NCBI GenBank assembly: GCA_958298945.1
Contig: OY282607.1
Coordinates: 49,453,020 to 49,517,019, forward strand
Direction of reading: 5' to 3'
From: Atherix ibis
Lineage: Eukaryota; Arthropoda; Insecta; Diptera; Athericidae
Length of the DNA stretch: 64,000 nt
The position numbers and the translations under genes were made by a program. The notes beneath the pieces were generated by a model. The model did not search any database. It was not told the origin of the DNA and saw only the letters and a list, made by a program, of their open reading frames with translations. Shown here piece by piece: positions 1 through 13,247 of this stretch. Position 1 is the first letter of the stretch, and each line of letters starts with the position of its first letter.

Positions 1-1378
1 TTGACTGTCTATCTAAGCGAATTCTTGTATTAGTTTTTTTTCCACCCCGCAATGTCCTTTTGCATCATTAGCTTATTAAGCATTTTATATATATTTATAT
101 ATACGAGTACAAACACATACAGTGGTGTAACACAGCTCATACTATAGCATTCCAAACAAATCGTATAAGTGGGGGTAGATGTTTGAATTGAGGTGGTAAA
201 CATTTGTTATTCGGATACTGTTAGAAATATCAAAGGGGAGTTTTTTATTTGTAAATGAAAGAGAGACGCGTAGTTGCCTTGTCAGATATAAATACAAATA
301 AAACATCATCGGAACACTAGAATGTCATGTATGAGTGAGTATCTTAAGTCACATAACCACACTCTTCTGATAATTTCTGTTTGTTGAGCTCTATTTTTCT
401 GTTACCGTATTTTCATCTTCTTAATCTTCTAGCCATCCTTCTCACTATTATCATACCACAGAGTTATTCTGTTCGTCTTTTACAATTTGAAGGAATTACT
501 AACAATGGCTACAATACATACTTAAATATACATATACCTATATAAACATGGTAAAACTTTACATTTATATATAACTATGCATAGGTATAAGCGGATAACA
601 AAAATAAACAATTTTTTCATTGCATTTATTTGCTTTAATCAATCAAATACTGTCAACCATGCATACACACTGGATATAACATACCATATCTCTAAAATGT
701 GGTATACTCACCTGTTCTCACCAAAGATGTACGAATATTTGTATACGTGTACAGTATCGTATCATGTGCACAGTTCACCGTTTTTCATTCATTGATTAAG
801 ATGCGAGCTTTTCATGTAAAATGGCATGAAGGATTTTTCCTTATCAAAGATATGCCAACTATACAATACTCCGATATGCATACGAATATTTATTGTACAT
901 ACACAGCTGTATGATGTTATTTCTTCGATTGCCATTTCTACGTATTTAACCAAATCACTATTATTATTATTATTTTTATTTTTATTTTATTATAAATTAT
1001 CAAATGTTGTCATTAATTCTAAAAAAAATTTCATGGTGTTCTTTCTTAAAAGCTTTAGATAATTTCTTACTAAACTGGAACGAATTAATATGTGCATGCA
1101 TACTAATACTCTTATATATTTATAATACGTATATTTTCTTATACATACTATTGAATATAGGATGTGTATATTATCTGACATTTCTCATGAAATAAACAGT
1201 AATTTTTTACCAAATAAATAAAAGAACTTAAAGCCAATATCCGACAACCAATTAAAATTTTTCCATCTAGTTTATAAATAGTCTGAAACAATTACTATTG
1301 AATATTTATTTATAAAATTTGCCTCTGTTTGAAAATCAGTTTTATTTTCAGTATGAAATTAATTTCATTTTTTTTTTT
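1..1378. other. AT-rich intergenic DNA
   Basis: No open frame resembles a known protein. The stretch is AT-rich with short TA-type microsatellite patches near 85-105. I see no RNA gene or transposon ends here. Confidence 0.5.
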
Positions 1379-1429
1379 ATAAAATATTAATTTACTATAA
1401 GATTTTCTTATAGTAAATTAATATTTTAT
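1379..1429. repeat. Perfect 24-bp-arm inverted repeat
   Basis: Bases 1379-1402 are the exact reverse complement of 1406-1429, with a 3-base loop of T. It lies immediately beyond the 3' end of the mariner relic that follows. It would form a snapback hairpin. I cannot tell whether it is a small MITE, a scar of transposition or chance in AT-rich DNA. Confidence 0.8.
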
Positions 1430-2273
1430 TCAATTAAATATTATCCAGTCTGATCCAATACACTTTGTCATCTTTCTGGCAGTAGCATGATTCCGCGCTC
1501 ATAAAATTTTTGTTCTTTACTGGCAAAAAAGTGATCCAAGTGATTTTTGACCTCCTCATTTGAATTAAACATTTTACCGTCTAAAAAAAATTGTAGAGAC
1601 CAGAACAAATGATAATCGGAAGGTGCTAGATCTGGAGAGTATGGTGGGTGTAGCAATATATCCCATCCAAGCTCTAAAAGCTTTTGCCGAGTGGTCAAAC
1701 TTGTATGTGGTTTCGCATTATCCTGTTGGAACACTATACCTTTCCTATTGACCAATTCTGGCCTTTTTTTCTTTAAGTGAATCATTCAATTTGTCCAACT
1801 GATGACAATACACTTCAGAATTGAGCGTTGTGTTGCTCGGTAGAAACTCAAAATAAACGATTCCTTTGATATCCCACCAAACAGATAGCATAACCTTTTT
1901 TTGATGAATATTGGCTTTCGAAGTGCTTTGATCCGGTTCATATTTTCTACTCCAGGATCTTTTGTGCTTAACATTGTTGTAGACAACCATTTCTCGTCCC
2001 AGTGATAATACGCTCCAAAAAAATTTTTCTTGCTTGAACAGCATTTTTATTTTTTCTATAGTAAAAAAAGTAAAATATTTCGAAAATGCTGTTTTTCACT
2101 TTCCATATTCAAAAACTACTATGCAAAATGAATCGTTTTTTTTCACAAGCAAGCCTTGCTATGTCAGCTGTCGCATACATATGATTATGCGGCTTAAGTG
2201 TGAAGTTGGTTGTGAAAAAATACAATTCAGTTCTCTGCTGGGAAACAACGAAATTACTTTCTGGACAACCGAA
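1430..2273 (-). mobile_element. Internally deleted mariner (DD34D), mellifera-like
   Basis: The right edge (about 2245-2273, minus sense) reads like a mariner terminal repeat, GGTTGTCCAGAAAGTAAT. A transposase start follows at 2106 (MESEKQHFRNILL), then a large internal deletion removes most of the helix-turn-helix region. The frame resumes near 2050 with ITGDEKW-like sequence broken by a frameshift. The catalytic core continues through QQDNAKPHT and YSPDLAPSDYHLF, with 34 residues between the second and third Asp. The C-terminal LPER motif is followed by stop codons. No left terminal repeat is visible, so the 3' end is lost. It resembles the copy at 42,335-43,493. It is dead: two of three catalytic blocks are readable, but not in one frame. 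Confidence 0.8.
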
Positions 2274-3950
2274 TAATTAGAAAAACTATCTTCTTAATTA
2301 TTAGTTTTATAGAGAACTGAATATAGAATAAATAAAGTGCAATTGAATGAATAATGAATTTGGTCTATAGATAGAAAGATAAATACAAGGATCCCATCTA
2401 AAATATAGAAAAAAAACCCTGATTCTTGTATGTAGCTTATTTTTGTTGCAAAAGATTTCGACATGAATGTTAAGACAATTCATTCTGTTCAATCAATTAA
2501 ATGTTTATATAAATCAAGTATGCTTAGATGTTAATAATTAAGTTTACTTAATTGTTATTTTTTATTTGTAAGCTAGCTTTGGTAATTTTAAATAGTAGAC
2601 TTAAGTTAATAAGATACATAAGCTATAAATGCGTGTTAAATTTAAAAAAAAAAACTTTAATGAAAAATAAATAAGATTATAAAATTATTGTAAATGAAAT
2701 AAAATAGGAAAAGTAATTTATTAATATGTTGATCGAGTTCTTATTATAGCTTACAAAACAGTTAACTGACATTCCACTAACGAGTAATATGAAAGCGGTT
2801 GGGGTAATAAAATATTATAACTCTTTTATTTTATTATAACATAATTTTAAAATAATATGTTATATATCAAATATATTAAAATAGACAATTTTTTTCTATT
2901 CGTATATAAATTGGTTGTAAACCTATTTCACTCTTGCTATTATAAATCCCTTCTTAACGTTGCCTACAATAGCCTTTAGTTCCCTGGATATTCCTTCCAC
3001 AATCTACACGTATAAGAACAAATTATTTCCACCGGCTATTAAAAATAAAAAAAAATTCTCCATTTCTTCAATAATCTTTAAGTTAAAAAGCGGCCCATTT
3101 ACTTCTTCACGTGACCTCCAAATATCGCTCTAGCACCAGGACTGGAAACCTTGGTTAGAGGCGAATTATGTACGTCAATATCTAGGTGCAAAAAACCATC
3201 CACGGATTCATCCATTTATAAAAAAAATTTCATAGAATTTGTGGATGGATTGAGTGATTCTCATACTAATGTTCACAAACCCAAATGACTATGGTTCTTT
3301 GCTATCATCGAACTTGTTAATATAAAACAACAACGCGAACGCAAGTGTCGAATTTTACCAACAAGAAGTACTTAGTTCCATGTTGAACTACGAAATATCC
3401 TTTGAGACTGTATAAGCTTCTCCGATTGTCAAGCTTTCATAATTTGATACGATTTGCTTGCTGCCTTGTAGGGTATTCCTCACTCATCAGTTAACCTAAT
3501 TCTCAAAATCACTTGCTGAAAAATTGAAAAGTTGAGTTGCGTTTGGTCCTAAGTAATTGTGGTACTCTTTGTAATAGGGAAGTTGGTCAGCTAGCGGCCG
3601 AGCAGCTCTATCGTCTTATTTTTACCTAAATTTCAAATTTACCTCATCTAGGTACTCAACAAATGGCATTTAACTTTGTCATTGGCCAAACACTTTCAAA
3701 CTAGTTAATAATCTTGCCGAAATTCTGAGGATTAATTTTGTCTTTTTTTTTAAAAACTAAACAATTGATTAATCTCTTCGCTTTAGCGTTCAATTTACAA
3801 TCTCTTATATTCTAAGCGAATTCCAAACGAATTATCGAACTTATAGACCTAAAAACTCGCCTTCAAAACTAATTTTGCAACAATTTTATTTATACCATAT
3901 TTCTATAGGTTTCTTTTCTTACATCCACGAAGGTATTGTTCTAACTCTTA
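2274..3950. other. Intergenic DNA, no recognised feature
   Basis: AT-rich to about 2,900. The part from 3,050 to 3,950 is more complex and may be old repeat DNA, but no frame gives a recognisable domain on either strand. Confidence 0.4.
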
Positions 3951-4017
3951 GTAGCAGTGCTGGAAATATTGAAATGGAATCGGTTATATTCCTTTATATG
4001 TTATCTGTAGTATCAAG

Positions 4018-4230
4018 GTGACGTCGTTTCAAATATTTTTTGGATCTTGGGGAATAAAAACAATTCCCACGGACTTAGATCAGATGAATAATGGGGTTTG
4101 GAAACAACTGAAACTTTTCTTGGAAGAATCTCTTTTCGGAGCTTTTCAAGGAATTCTTTGTCAAAAAAACACCCTCATTACTAAAGGAAGGCCGGAATGA
4201 CAACCTGCACAAACAATGTTGTCGCTAAGC
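4018..4230 (-). pseudogene. Mariner transposase relic (third-Asp region)
   Basis: The minus strand translates to a stretch resembling HTSL-VREFL followed by HYSSDLSPWELFLFPKI. This is the mariner YSPDLAPCDFFLFPKL motif with the catalytic Asp replaced by Glu. Only this C-terminal catalytic block can be read; flanking sequence to about 4,450 is too decayed to assign and no terminal repeats were found. It is closer to the family at 33,826-34,691 than to the other mariners here. Confidence 0.5.
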
Positions 4231-4449
4231 ATTTTCATGATTCTGGCGTTACATAATAGACTCTGTGTCTTTGCGGAACACCAGCTAGGAATATTTAGAG
4301 ATATTCAGTGTTACTTTTTCTTAAAATGACGATGGTCAAGTAAAGGAAATACACCTCTTGAGTTCTCGGAGCAATTCAAAATGTCAAACGTGTTCAAAGC
4401 CGGGTGATACGAGTATGTCTAAAAGTCATCTGAACGTGTCGCTTAATCA

Positions 4450-5700
4450 GCTATATGATTACATTAATATTGTAGATTGTGGAATTTTCTGATCGAAAAC
4501 TAGATTAGTGATTGGGGATGATTTTTAAATTTTTGAGAATGCGATTAGGGCTTCTAGGGTAGTAAGTGCAGATATCTATAGGATATTAGTGAAATTATTG
4601 GTTTGTTTGGCTTAGCAATTATTTAAATAATAGAGCAACGAAAAAGAGATTGAAAGCTCTACAAATAGTTATTAAATCATAACCAAAAGCTATTGCAATA
4701 TCAAGTTGATGGAATACATTTTTAATTTCGATTTGGGTAAAAAATTTTGGAAAACCACTCATAAAAATTTGATTTTGTCTAATCTTCTATATTAATATGT
4801 GGAGTGAAGGTATGCACTTAATGTCTGACAATGACCTTAAATTTTTCTTTAATAAGACATAATGTGTTTTTTTTTTCCTAAAAAAACTTAAATTATTTCA
4901 AGAAGCATGTAGCTAAATTTATTTATGAGTACAGAAATATTTTCTGAGACATACAGTTAAACCGTAACTGGGCAATATAGATAATCACTTAACATTATGA
5001 AGATATCAAAATATGATTATAGATATAACTTTGTGCTTAAATTCAATTCGAGTATCAACAAACCATCCCGAATTTATCACTTATATATTAATCATTAAAA
5101 AAGTAAATGTCTTTCCAGTTTAGAAATATCAGCAAACCAATTATCCTAAATAATAAATAAATATCCTACATGGACTATTGCATAGTAATTTGGAAACAAT
5201 ATTTAATAATTTAGAAGAGATTTAATAGATGAAATAGAAAAAAGTTTTATTTGTATTTAAATCGATCTTACAGCCTTAAGAAGCAAAGTAATTTTGTCTT
5301 TGAAAATTTCATAATGAAAAATGCCGAAATGTTTGTTTTTCTTTTCCAGCTAAAAATCTTACAGAGAAAATTGGTAAAAATGATCACTTGATAAATCTGA
5401 AGTACAATGCTTATTTAAGGTATGGGAGATTGAGCAATTTTTATATCTTGAAGTCTGTAAAAAAATCTAATTTAATGACATTATATCACTAGATGGATAT
5501 ATTCGAATCTATGTAGTGGTATAGTCGAGGTGTCCTTTAGTTGTATTCAAATTGGGATTGGTGTCATGCCGCTAATAGCCATGAGGCTATTTGGCAACTC
5601 CATGTCTCGGATAAGTTTTCGTTACCAGCTTCGTTAGAAAATAACTGGTCGATAATTACTTGGAGAGCAAAGTCCAGGCATTATTAAATTTTTATGAAGC
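4450..5700. other. AT-rich intergenic DNA
   Basis: No coding potential or repeat structure that I can support. Confidence 0.4.
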
Positions 5701-5739
5701 ATATTGAGATTTTTGATAAGGTTAAAAAAGAGGACTTGG

Positions 5740-6580
5740 AAAAGAAATGATAATGTTCAGGTAATCCACAATGGAAGGAATAAAATTCAAAAAGATATTC
5801 TGAATTAAGTGGCACTCATTCGATATATGGGGAATGGTGAGTTGAATGACACAGGAATATAATGCAGGCCGAAGTTGGTTACCGGACAGGAAATCATGGA
5901 TAAGTGCGGTATGCTAAATTCGATTTCTGAGAAATTTGCTTGCCTAAAATTTTGGTAAGGTTGTTGAGTTGTCTAGCTTTACAATGTTCGGCTAATGTGT
6001 GGCTATAGGTATCATTTTGTTAGCAGGTAGGGTAAGCTTGGAATCGGAGTGCTAACTAATTTCAACTAATTCCAGGATGCCCACATAACCGCGAATGCAA
6101 CTTGATGTTTCTATTGTTTAAAGCGACGAATCACATTGACCATTTCGTTATTGACAAAGAGGTTGAATGCACTGCTGTCTAATTGCCAATGGATGGCGAG
6201 CCTATAGATAGAAAAATCCCTCTATGCAGTTCACGGCAATTATTGTCGATATGCTGGATGATAGCAAAAGATATTGTTTGGTAATCAGCAGCTGGATCCG
6301 TTAATATTAGAACTTCATTATTTAATTCATCTTTCCATTGTTCTAGTAACAACTTCCATCAACTTTGCTTCTAACCACGGCTTCCAGTTCGAGTGCGGGT
6401 GGAACATTGAGAAATGGAGAAAAATAGTGGAGTGATCTCTTTCAAATTCACAAATCAATAGAGAAGTGGAGCATAAATTTCTTTTAGAATAGGTGGTGGA
6501 AGAGATTTGTTTTAGAGAATTGTGAAGAGGATACTCAGGAGAGCAAACGTTTTTATAAATAAGATTAATGCGGGATTTGT
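5740..6580 (-). repeat. Decayed LINE-like repeat, copy 1
   Basis: This stretch aligns by eye, with many differences, to the repeat at about 12,680-13,247 and 17,773-17,990. Shared words include ATATGGGGAAT, AGGAAATCAT, GCGGTATG and GATAGCAAAAGA. On the minus strand around 6,060-6,110 a broken frame recalls the end of a LINE-type RNase H domain (GHPGI-like), but stops and shifts prevent a firm call. Treat it as a diverged interspersed repeat, probably from an older LINE. Confidence 0.4.
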
Positions 6581-6599
6581 AAAGATAGTGTAAGAAGTA

Positions 6600-7118
6600 A
6601 AAAGTTACAACACTTCCTATAGTGGGTTAATCATAACTTAAATAATACTGAATTGACAGTTTTCTTAATAAACCTTTACTAACCACCACCACCACACACC
6701 ATCATCCCAACAAATTGATCACCCCCTCCCCCTTCCCCAGAAAATCTATATTATAATCGGATTTCTCAATAACATTTTAGAATTTTCTGATTATATCACA
6801 AAGTATAATTTTCATAGTATTAACATATTATGCTCGATTTAAGAAAATAAATTGATTTTGGATTATTCTCATAGACAGAAGATATCTCAAAACAATCGCA
6901 GAGGGTTAAATCTCAGAAAAAAATCTTTATTTTTATTTTGAATGGGTCGATTTTGGTTATTTCTTATGATTAACCAAATTCATGAAAATATTCTATTTTA
7001 TAGTCGAATTCTGGACTACATTAGAATTAAATGTAGCTTCAGATTGAAATGTATTAATTGAGATGTTTAAAAACTTATCAGTAGATATCTAAGCTACAGT
7101 TTAGATACCTACTAACAA
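6600..7118. other. Intergenic DNA with a CCA/C-rich patch
   Basis: A low-complexity CCACCA then C-rich tract lies near 6,683-6,740. The rest is AT-rich without features. Confidence 0.4.
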
Positions 7119-7209
7119 GTCTTTTTTGTATTTATTAGAATCACATAAAAATCAGTTAATAACGTTTATTAAATGATCTTTATGAGATTCTAATAAACAC
7201 AAAAAAGAC
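7119..7209. repeat. Long hairpin, 31-bp arms
   Basis: Bases 7119-7149 and 7179-7209 are reverse complements over 31 positions with two mismatches, around a 29-base loop. The whole unit is 91 nt, the size of a small-RNA precursor hairpin, but equally that of a short MITE. No gene overlaps it. Confidence 0.7.
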
Positions 7210-7862
7210 AGATAAAATACATTTGAAATTAAATGGTCAAAACAAGATGTGTTTGAAGAAAGAAAAATAACAACTAAATATATCAAATATTTACGGGTAA
7301 TCATACTACAATAGGGGTATCCTAAAGCAAGGTCTTCGGTATAATAAAATAATATGAGATAAGTTGCGCAAATTATCGTACTAATATATTCTAAAAATTA
7401 CAAAAGTACTTTTATATATTATATTAATTAGACAAATTATATATTATAATATTACTTTTATTAAATTAATTTAGAAAATTATACAATACATTAAAAACTC
7501 ACAATTAATTTTTTAAGTACACATCAGTGACGAAGTGGCCACATTAGTCGACTACTACCAGCTACCCCCTGCTGAGAGTTATCCCTTTTATTGTCAAAAG
7601 CATATTTTACAAACAATAACAAATATATTAAGGACATCAATATTTGCAATAAAATTTAATTTTTTACATGAAATTAATAATATTTATTTTGGAACATAAC
7701 TTTTCTTCCTGTATTTAACTTGGTCTAACTTCAAACAAAACGGTTTGATAAAACGTGGAATTTTATAGAAACCTATTTATTGTATTATAAAAAAAACAAT
7801 CAGTAATAAGATATTACTTCCTAGATAAATTTTTAAATAATTTCTAACATACTACTACATGG
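7210..7862. other. AT-rich intergenic DNA
   Basis: No feature seen. Confidence 0.4.
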
Positions 7863-7864
7863 TA

Positions 7865-9137
7865 CGAGGGTCGTTCAATAAGTCCTTAGAAAAAGATGAA
7901 AAAAACTGTTTTTTAAAAAAAAAAATTTTAACATAATGTCCTTTTAGCTCTATACACTTTTTCCAAAAAAATTTTCCGTCCAAAAAATAGGATTTCGGAA
8001 GTTCTGCAAAATAATCATCCGTTTGAGCAATGACGTCCTCGTTGGAAGTGAACCGTCGTCCGCCAAGCCATTTCTTCAGATTGGGGAAAAGAAAATAGTC
8101 ACTCGGGGCCAAATCTGGTGAATAAGCGGGATGCTGCAACAATTCCATTCTTAATTCCACAATTTTGGCCATGGAAACAGCGCAAGTGTGCACACGCGCA
8201 TTGTCCTGATGCAAGAGGATTTTTTTCTTCTTCAGATAAGGGCGTTTCTCTTTGATTTCCTCGCTCAACCGTTGCAATAACGACGCGTAATACGCTCCTA
8301 TTATTGTTTTTCCTTTTTCCAAGTAGTCGATAAAAATGATGCCCTGCGAATCCCAAAAGACCGTGGCCATCACCTTGCCGGCCGATGGCACAGTTTTTGC
8401 CTTCTTCGGAGCCCGTTCACCCTTGAAAATCCACTGCGATGACTGTCTCTTCGTTTCTGGAGTGTAGTAGTGTATCCAGGTTTCGTCCACAGTGACATAT
8501 CGACAAAGGAATTCGGCAGGATTGCAATGAAAGAGTGCCAACATAGCCTCAGAGTCCACTACACGATTGCGCTTATTCTCCTCTGAGAGCAAACGCGGCA
8601 CCCATCCAGCCGAAATTTTTTTCACAGACAATTTTTCATGCAAAATTGAAGCTACTGTATCTTGTGATATGCCCGTGGCCTCAACTAATTCGCGCACTTT
8701 AATTCGGTGATCGTTCAAAATCAGATCGTGGATTTTCTCGATGATTTCTGGAGTAGACACCTCAACAGGGCGTCCTGAACGATGTTCATCTTTTATGGAT
8801 GAACGGCCACGTTTAAATTCATTCACCCAATTGTAAACCATCGCAAACATATGTAGGTGCAGATGTGCCATGAACTGCATCCAACTCGGCTTTGATTTCT
8901 TTCTGGCTTAAGCCTTTCAAATGGAGATGTTTGGTGACAGCCCTGAACTCGCTTTTTCCATTGTTATGCACAAATAAATGTCGTTAACTTTAATCGACGA
9001 TAGAAATTGACCTACACTATGGATCGAGCTGAAATTTTGACAGCTTTCCTGTCGATAATGCTTCTTACAAAAAAATCTTTACCGACACTACGAGCGCAAT
9101 TTCTCGGATTTTCTAAGGACTTATTAAACGACCCTCG
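7865..9137 (-). mobile_element. Full-length mariner, family B copy 1
   Basis: A 1.27-kb mariner with terminal repeats starting CGAGGGTCGTTCAATAAGTC and a TA duplication on each side (7863-7864, 9138-9139). The transposase runs on the minus strand from a start near 8,965 to about 7,900. The N-terminus carries a frameshift, so the long open part begins near 8,880. Visible parts are the HTH linker NWVNEFKRGR, the WVPRLL block, the first catalytic Asp in VTVDETW, the second in HQDNARVHT and the third in YSPDLAPSDYFLF, with the DD34D spacing intact. A small deletion near 7,980 shifts the C-terminus so it reads out through the terminal repeat. All three catalytic Asp are present, but the protein is broken at both ends. 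It is nearly identical to the copy at 37,611-38,915. Confidence 0.92.
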
Positions 9138-9299
9138 TATATCTAGTTATAGTTGCAGTTATAATTTTAGGTAACATATAATTATATGAATAATTGGTTT
9201 CTTCAAGCAAATATTTAAAATATCCTTAGGCCCCTAAGAAGCTAACATTTACTGAATTCTTATTGTAAAACCTTTTCATGATTACTCATCGTTAAAAAG

Positions 9300-10468
9300 A
9301 ACCTCAGACGATCTACCAGTTTGACACTCCCAGCATGCTTTTGGCGCCCTGACTAACGGCATTCCACCGAAGTACAGGCCTATCTCGGCTGAATATTTAT
9401 GTAGACCTCTCGTACAGCTCTTTCTGATCGATATATAATATCGCTGTTGTCGGCGTATGCTAAAAGCTGGGTGGACTTAATGAGGACGGCACCACTTATG
9501 CTTATCTCCGAGTTACGTCTCCACGTACTCTGAAATTGTATTGTAGCATGGGTCGGTATGCAGCATTCTTTTGTTCAATTACTGTCAAACTAGATATTCC
9601 AACTCTCTTTGCGGCTAGGACCTAATGCTTTTTCGGCCATACCAGTGATAGTACCCTTTAGGTCATTTAAGATCATTTCAATATTTGGTTCATCTCCAGG
9701 GCATACATCTCTTTGTCTAGGTTTATGATTACTACATCCAGTTCAAGTTATATTATTTTTGACTTAGTTTTAATCAACCAATAATTCTCTCCAAAAAGGA
9801 CACCCCGAATATTAAAAAATATTTTTCTAATAACATTTTGGCCAACTATAACATCATTTACTAACTGGAAAAAAGTATAATTATTCACCATCAAAAATAC
9901 TATTAAGAAAAAATAATAAATATGGTAAAAAAAGTCCCGTCTTTCTGATCGATATATAATATCGCTGTTGTCGGCGTATGCTAAAAGCTGGGTGGACTTA
10001 ATGAGGACGGCACCACTTATGCTTACCTCCGAGTTACGTCTCCACGTACTCTGAAATTGTATTGTAGCATGGGTTGGTATGCAGCATTCTTTTGTTCAAT
10101 TACTGTCAAACTAGATATTCCAACTCTCTTTGCGACTAGGACCTAATGCTTTTTCGGCCATACCAGTGATAGTACCCTTTAGGTCATTTAAGATCATTTC
10201 AATATTTGGTTCATCTCCAGGGCATACATCTCTTTGTCTAGGTTTATGATTACTGCATCCAGTTCAAGTTATATTACTTTTGACTTAGTTTTAATCAACC
10301 AATAATTCTTTCCAAAAAGGACACCCCGAATATTAAAAAATATTTTTCTAATAACATTTTGGCCAACTCAAAAATAACATCATTTACTAACTGGAAGAAA
10401 GTATAATTATTCACCATCAAAAATACTATTAAGAAAAAATAATAAATATGGTAAAAAAAAGTCCCGTC
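9300..10468 (-). repeat. Tandem duplication of a LINE reverse-transcriptase relic
   Basis: Bases 9421-9941 (521 bp) are repeated almost exactly at 9942-10468. Differences are a few substitutions and a small insertion near 10,370. On the minus strand each unit begins inside a reverse-transcriptase fragment reading QLLAYADN-DII; the usual motif is YADD. Sequence upstream (9,300-9,420) continues the same relic once only. So a segment joining an RT fragment to unrelated AT-rich DNA was duplicated head to tail. High identity implies the duplication is much younger than the LINE insertion. Confidence 0.9.
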
Positions 10469-12560
10469 TCTACATCAAGTTTTCCTAAAACTATTTTTTT
10501 CAGATTCCTAGATAAGATAAGATACAGTTTTCATAAATCTCGTATGTATACTCGAATAAATTAACGTAAGCAGAAAATATTTTTTTTTATAGATTTTTTT
10601 ACCGTAGATTTCATGGAAGAACAATTCAAACACTTTACTTTAATGAAATCTCTAAAAATGTCTATTTCTAAAAATGTCTATTTCTAAAAATGTCTATTTA
10701 GTAAATATTATTAAAATAAATTAAATTACGTTTACTGAATGAAAAAGTAAATAATATATATGTTAGTAAGAGAAAATAAAAGTGAAAAGAAAAGATATTC
10801 CATAAAAATAAATACAATAAACGATTAAGAATTTTTCAGAAACGTATTATTTTAATGCAAGAAAAACTAAAGTGACGTGGTAAAATTCATACATCATATT
10901 TTTTATACTTTCTTATGAATATTTAACCATGATTTTTGCTGAATTAAAATTTAGCAAATTAAATTACCCGGCAATAACATATTACTTGTTGGTAGTAAAA
11001 ACACTTATGTGATTAACTCGAAATTTTGTCACGTGCCAGCCTGGTACGCATTTATGTATGTATGTATGTATGTATGTATGAATATATTGCTAGAAAATAT
11101 GAACATCCCCAGGGATTGCTATGGGTTATGATGTGCAAGCGAAGGATATTGTTAGCTGCTTTTGTGATGCTGGTTGTTGTTGTTATCAGCATTCGTGCTT
11201 TGCGCCTGCTGAAAATTCTACGACCAGCGAAAATTCTACGACTAGGCAGCCAACTAGTCAGAGAATCAGTCACCCTTGCAAGGCAGTCAAATCTGGAAAC
11301 GAACTGTGCATGGTGACAATGTATCCGATTTTTAGTTACATCTGGTATATATCAGCCGTTTAATTTTCCCATCCAGAAAATAAGCGTGCTGTACATGGAT
11401 GCATTCAGTGGATAGAAATATAACATCGAGCATTATATGGGCTGATGAGCGAGTAAATATAGTCGGAAGAACGCAGGATCATCTTCTGGGATTAGGCATC
11501 CGTTCTCAGCCACCAGACAATTGTGTTCAGAGATTATCATGTGTACAGCGCAAGTATCATAATTTCGCTACCCTCGATGTGAAATGGTAGAAATTTTGAT
11601 CTTTTATAAAGTCTATGGCCACCTCCAAATACTCTACAGACTTGTCACAATGTTCACTTACTTGTTGTCAGACATCAAGGACTATCGATGTTCACCCCAA
11701 TTTTCACAAATCGAACATAGGACCTGCTGATTCTTACGACCGCATGCATTGGACTTCGCTGTGAGAATCGTGAAATGATCAATTTTTCACACTGCTCTTA
11801 AATTTCAAGTGTGCACTTGTTATATTTACAAGTTAAGCCCTTTAATGGGCTCGGTTATTCTAACATTGTTTTGTCACGTGCAATGCACGCGTATAACAAG
11901 TGGATAAATTGTTTTTGTTTTTTTTTGTGTGCGCGTATATAATGACAACCAAGAAAGAAGATACGCAATGACAATTGTAAATTATTATTTTTATTTTTAT
12001 TTTTTTTTGTAAAAGTTTATTGATTTTTCTTTAGTAAGTATTTCAGAAATTGTTCACTTGCCTGTTTGCATCTAAGCTGACCTATGTAACTGAACTCAAG
12101 GTAATTTTAAACTTGAAAAGAACAAAAATCATTTCAATTGCTAATGCAAAATTTTTTTTCATAAATTAAGTTAATAATAGTTGGCTACTTCATAAATGAC
12201 AAGAATAGCTATAATTGCACAACTATGTAGAGAAAAATATTTTCTATTTCGCTGAACAAATTTCATCGGTAAAAAAAGACCATTGAACAAACTCAAAAAT
12301 TCCTAATTCCATTTTTTATATATTTTTAAAAGCATGTTAGATTTTACCTAATTAATAGAATTTAATCAAATACATTTGATTAATTTTGAATTAGATTTAG
12401 TGATTTGTAAAAAGATTGTCAAAAAAAAATGCTAATGGTGTATGGTAGGTAATAGCTAATAATTTTTACTTTCCCGAAAGTTAATGGATAACAGAATAAA
12501 AATATTCTAAACAGCGTAAATATTAAAACCAACTGTTGTAATTAATTTAGACAGGCCGTT
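10469..12560. other. Intergenic DNA with small repeats
   Basis: A 17-base unit (core CTAAAAATGTCTATTT) is repeated three times at about 10,651-10,700. A (TATG)n microsatellite lies at about 11,053-11,080. Bases 11,000-11,800 are less AT-rich, but none of the short frames there resembles a known protein. No RNA gene recognised. Confidence 0.45.
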
Positions 12561-13247
12561 TTAAGACTTCATGTTTCGTGTAAAACCTAATGAAACTGAT
12601 TGAATGTATGTGTACGTTCGAGGAAGCAATTTGGTATTGTTAACTTTTATGGAACATATTAGATTGTTTGAAAATTTAAAAGAGATCATGGATATGTTAT
12701 TGTTCCGTCTAAGGGCTCCATAGTGGAAAGAGTCTTGGATTAAGTGGCCTTCTTTTAAAATATGGGGAATAGCATGGAAAACAATGTTAGTTATTGAATA
12801 GGAAATCATAAATAACTGCGGTATGGCCAATCCAAATTCAAAGAAGTTTTTTCGTCCAGAAGGGGGATTGTTAAATAGACTGATTTGTGCAGAAAGAGGA
12901 TTCTTCCACTATTTTTCTATGCATGCCCGGAGATGTTAAATACAATTAAGTCAATAGATGAGGTAAGTTTGGAATTACAGTTGATCAGCCCCGCCATTGT
13001 TGAGAATACCACATGACTTGAACCCCAAACTAATTCAACATTCTGGTTACAGTATCAAATCCAAGTCACCTGATGAGCCATAATGGAAAGGAGTTCATGA
13101 TATTCAATTCTAGCAAGCTTGATAATAGCAAAAGACATTATATGCTTATCGATACCAGTGTATGTAAACAAAAGTGTGAAATCATCAAGTCCATCCACCA
13201 ATTCTAGAAAAAGTTTCCTGTAGATGGATAATCCGATGCTTGCTTTG
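12561..13247 (-). repeat. Decayed LINE-like repeat, copy 2, left part
   Basis: It matches the repeat at 5,740-6,580 and is interrupted at 13,247 by the Jockey-type LINE; the rest resumes after 17,772. A broken minus-strand frame around 12,970-13,050 recalls an RNase H end, as in the other copy. Coding capacity is gone. It is probably the same old LINE family, inserted before the Jockey element. Confidence 0.45.

Noticed and set aside
11026..11590. Short secreted-protein-like frames
   Set aside because: Frames overlap on both strands, one starts in a TATG microsatellite, and none has a recognisable motif.
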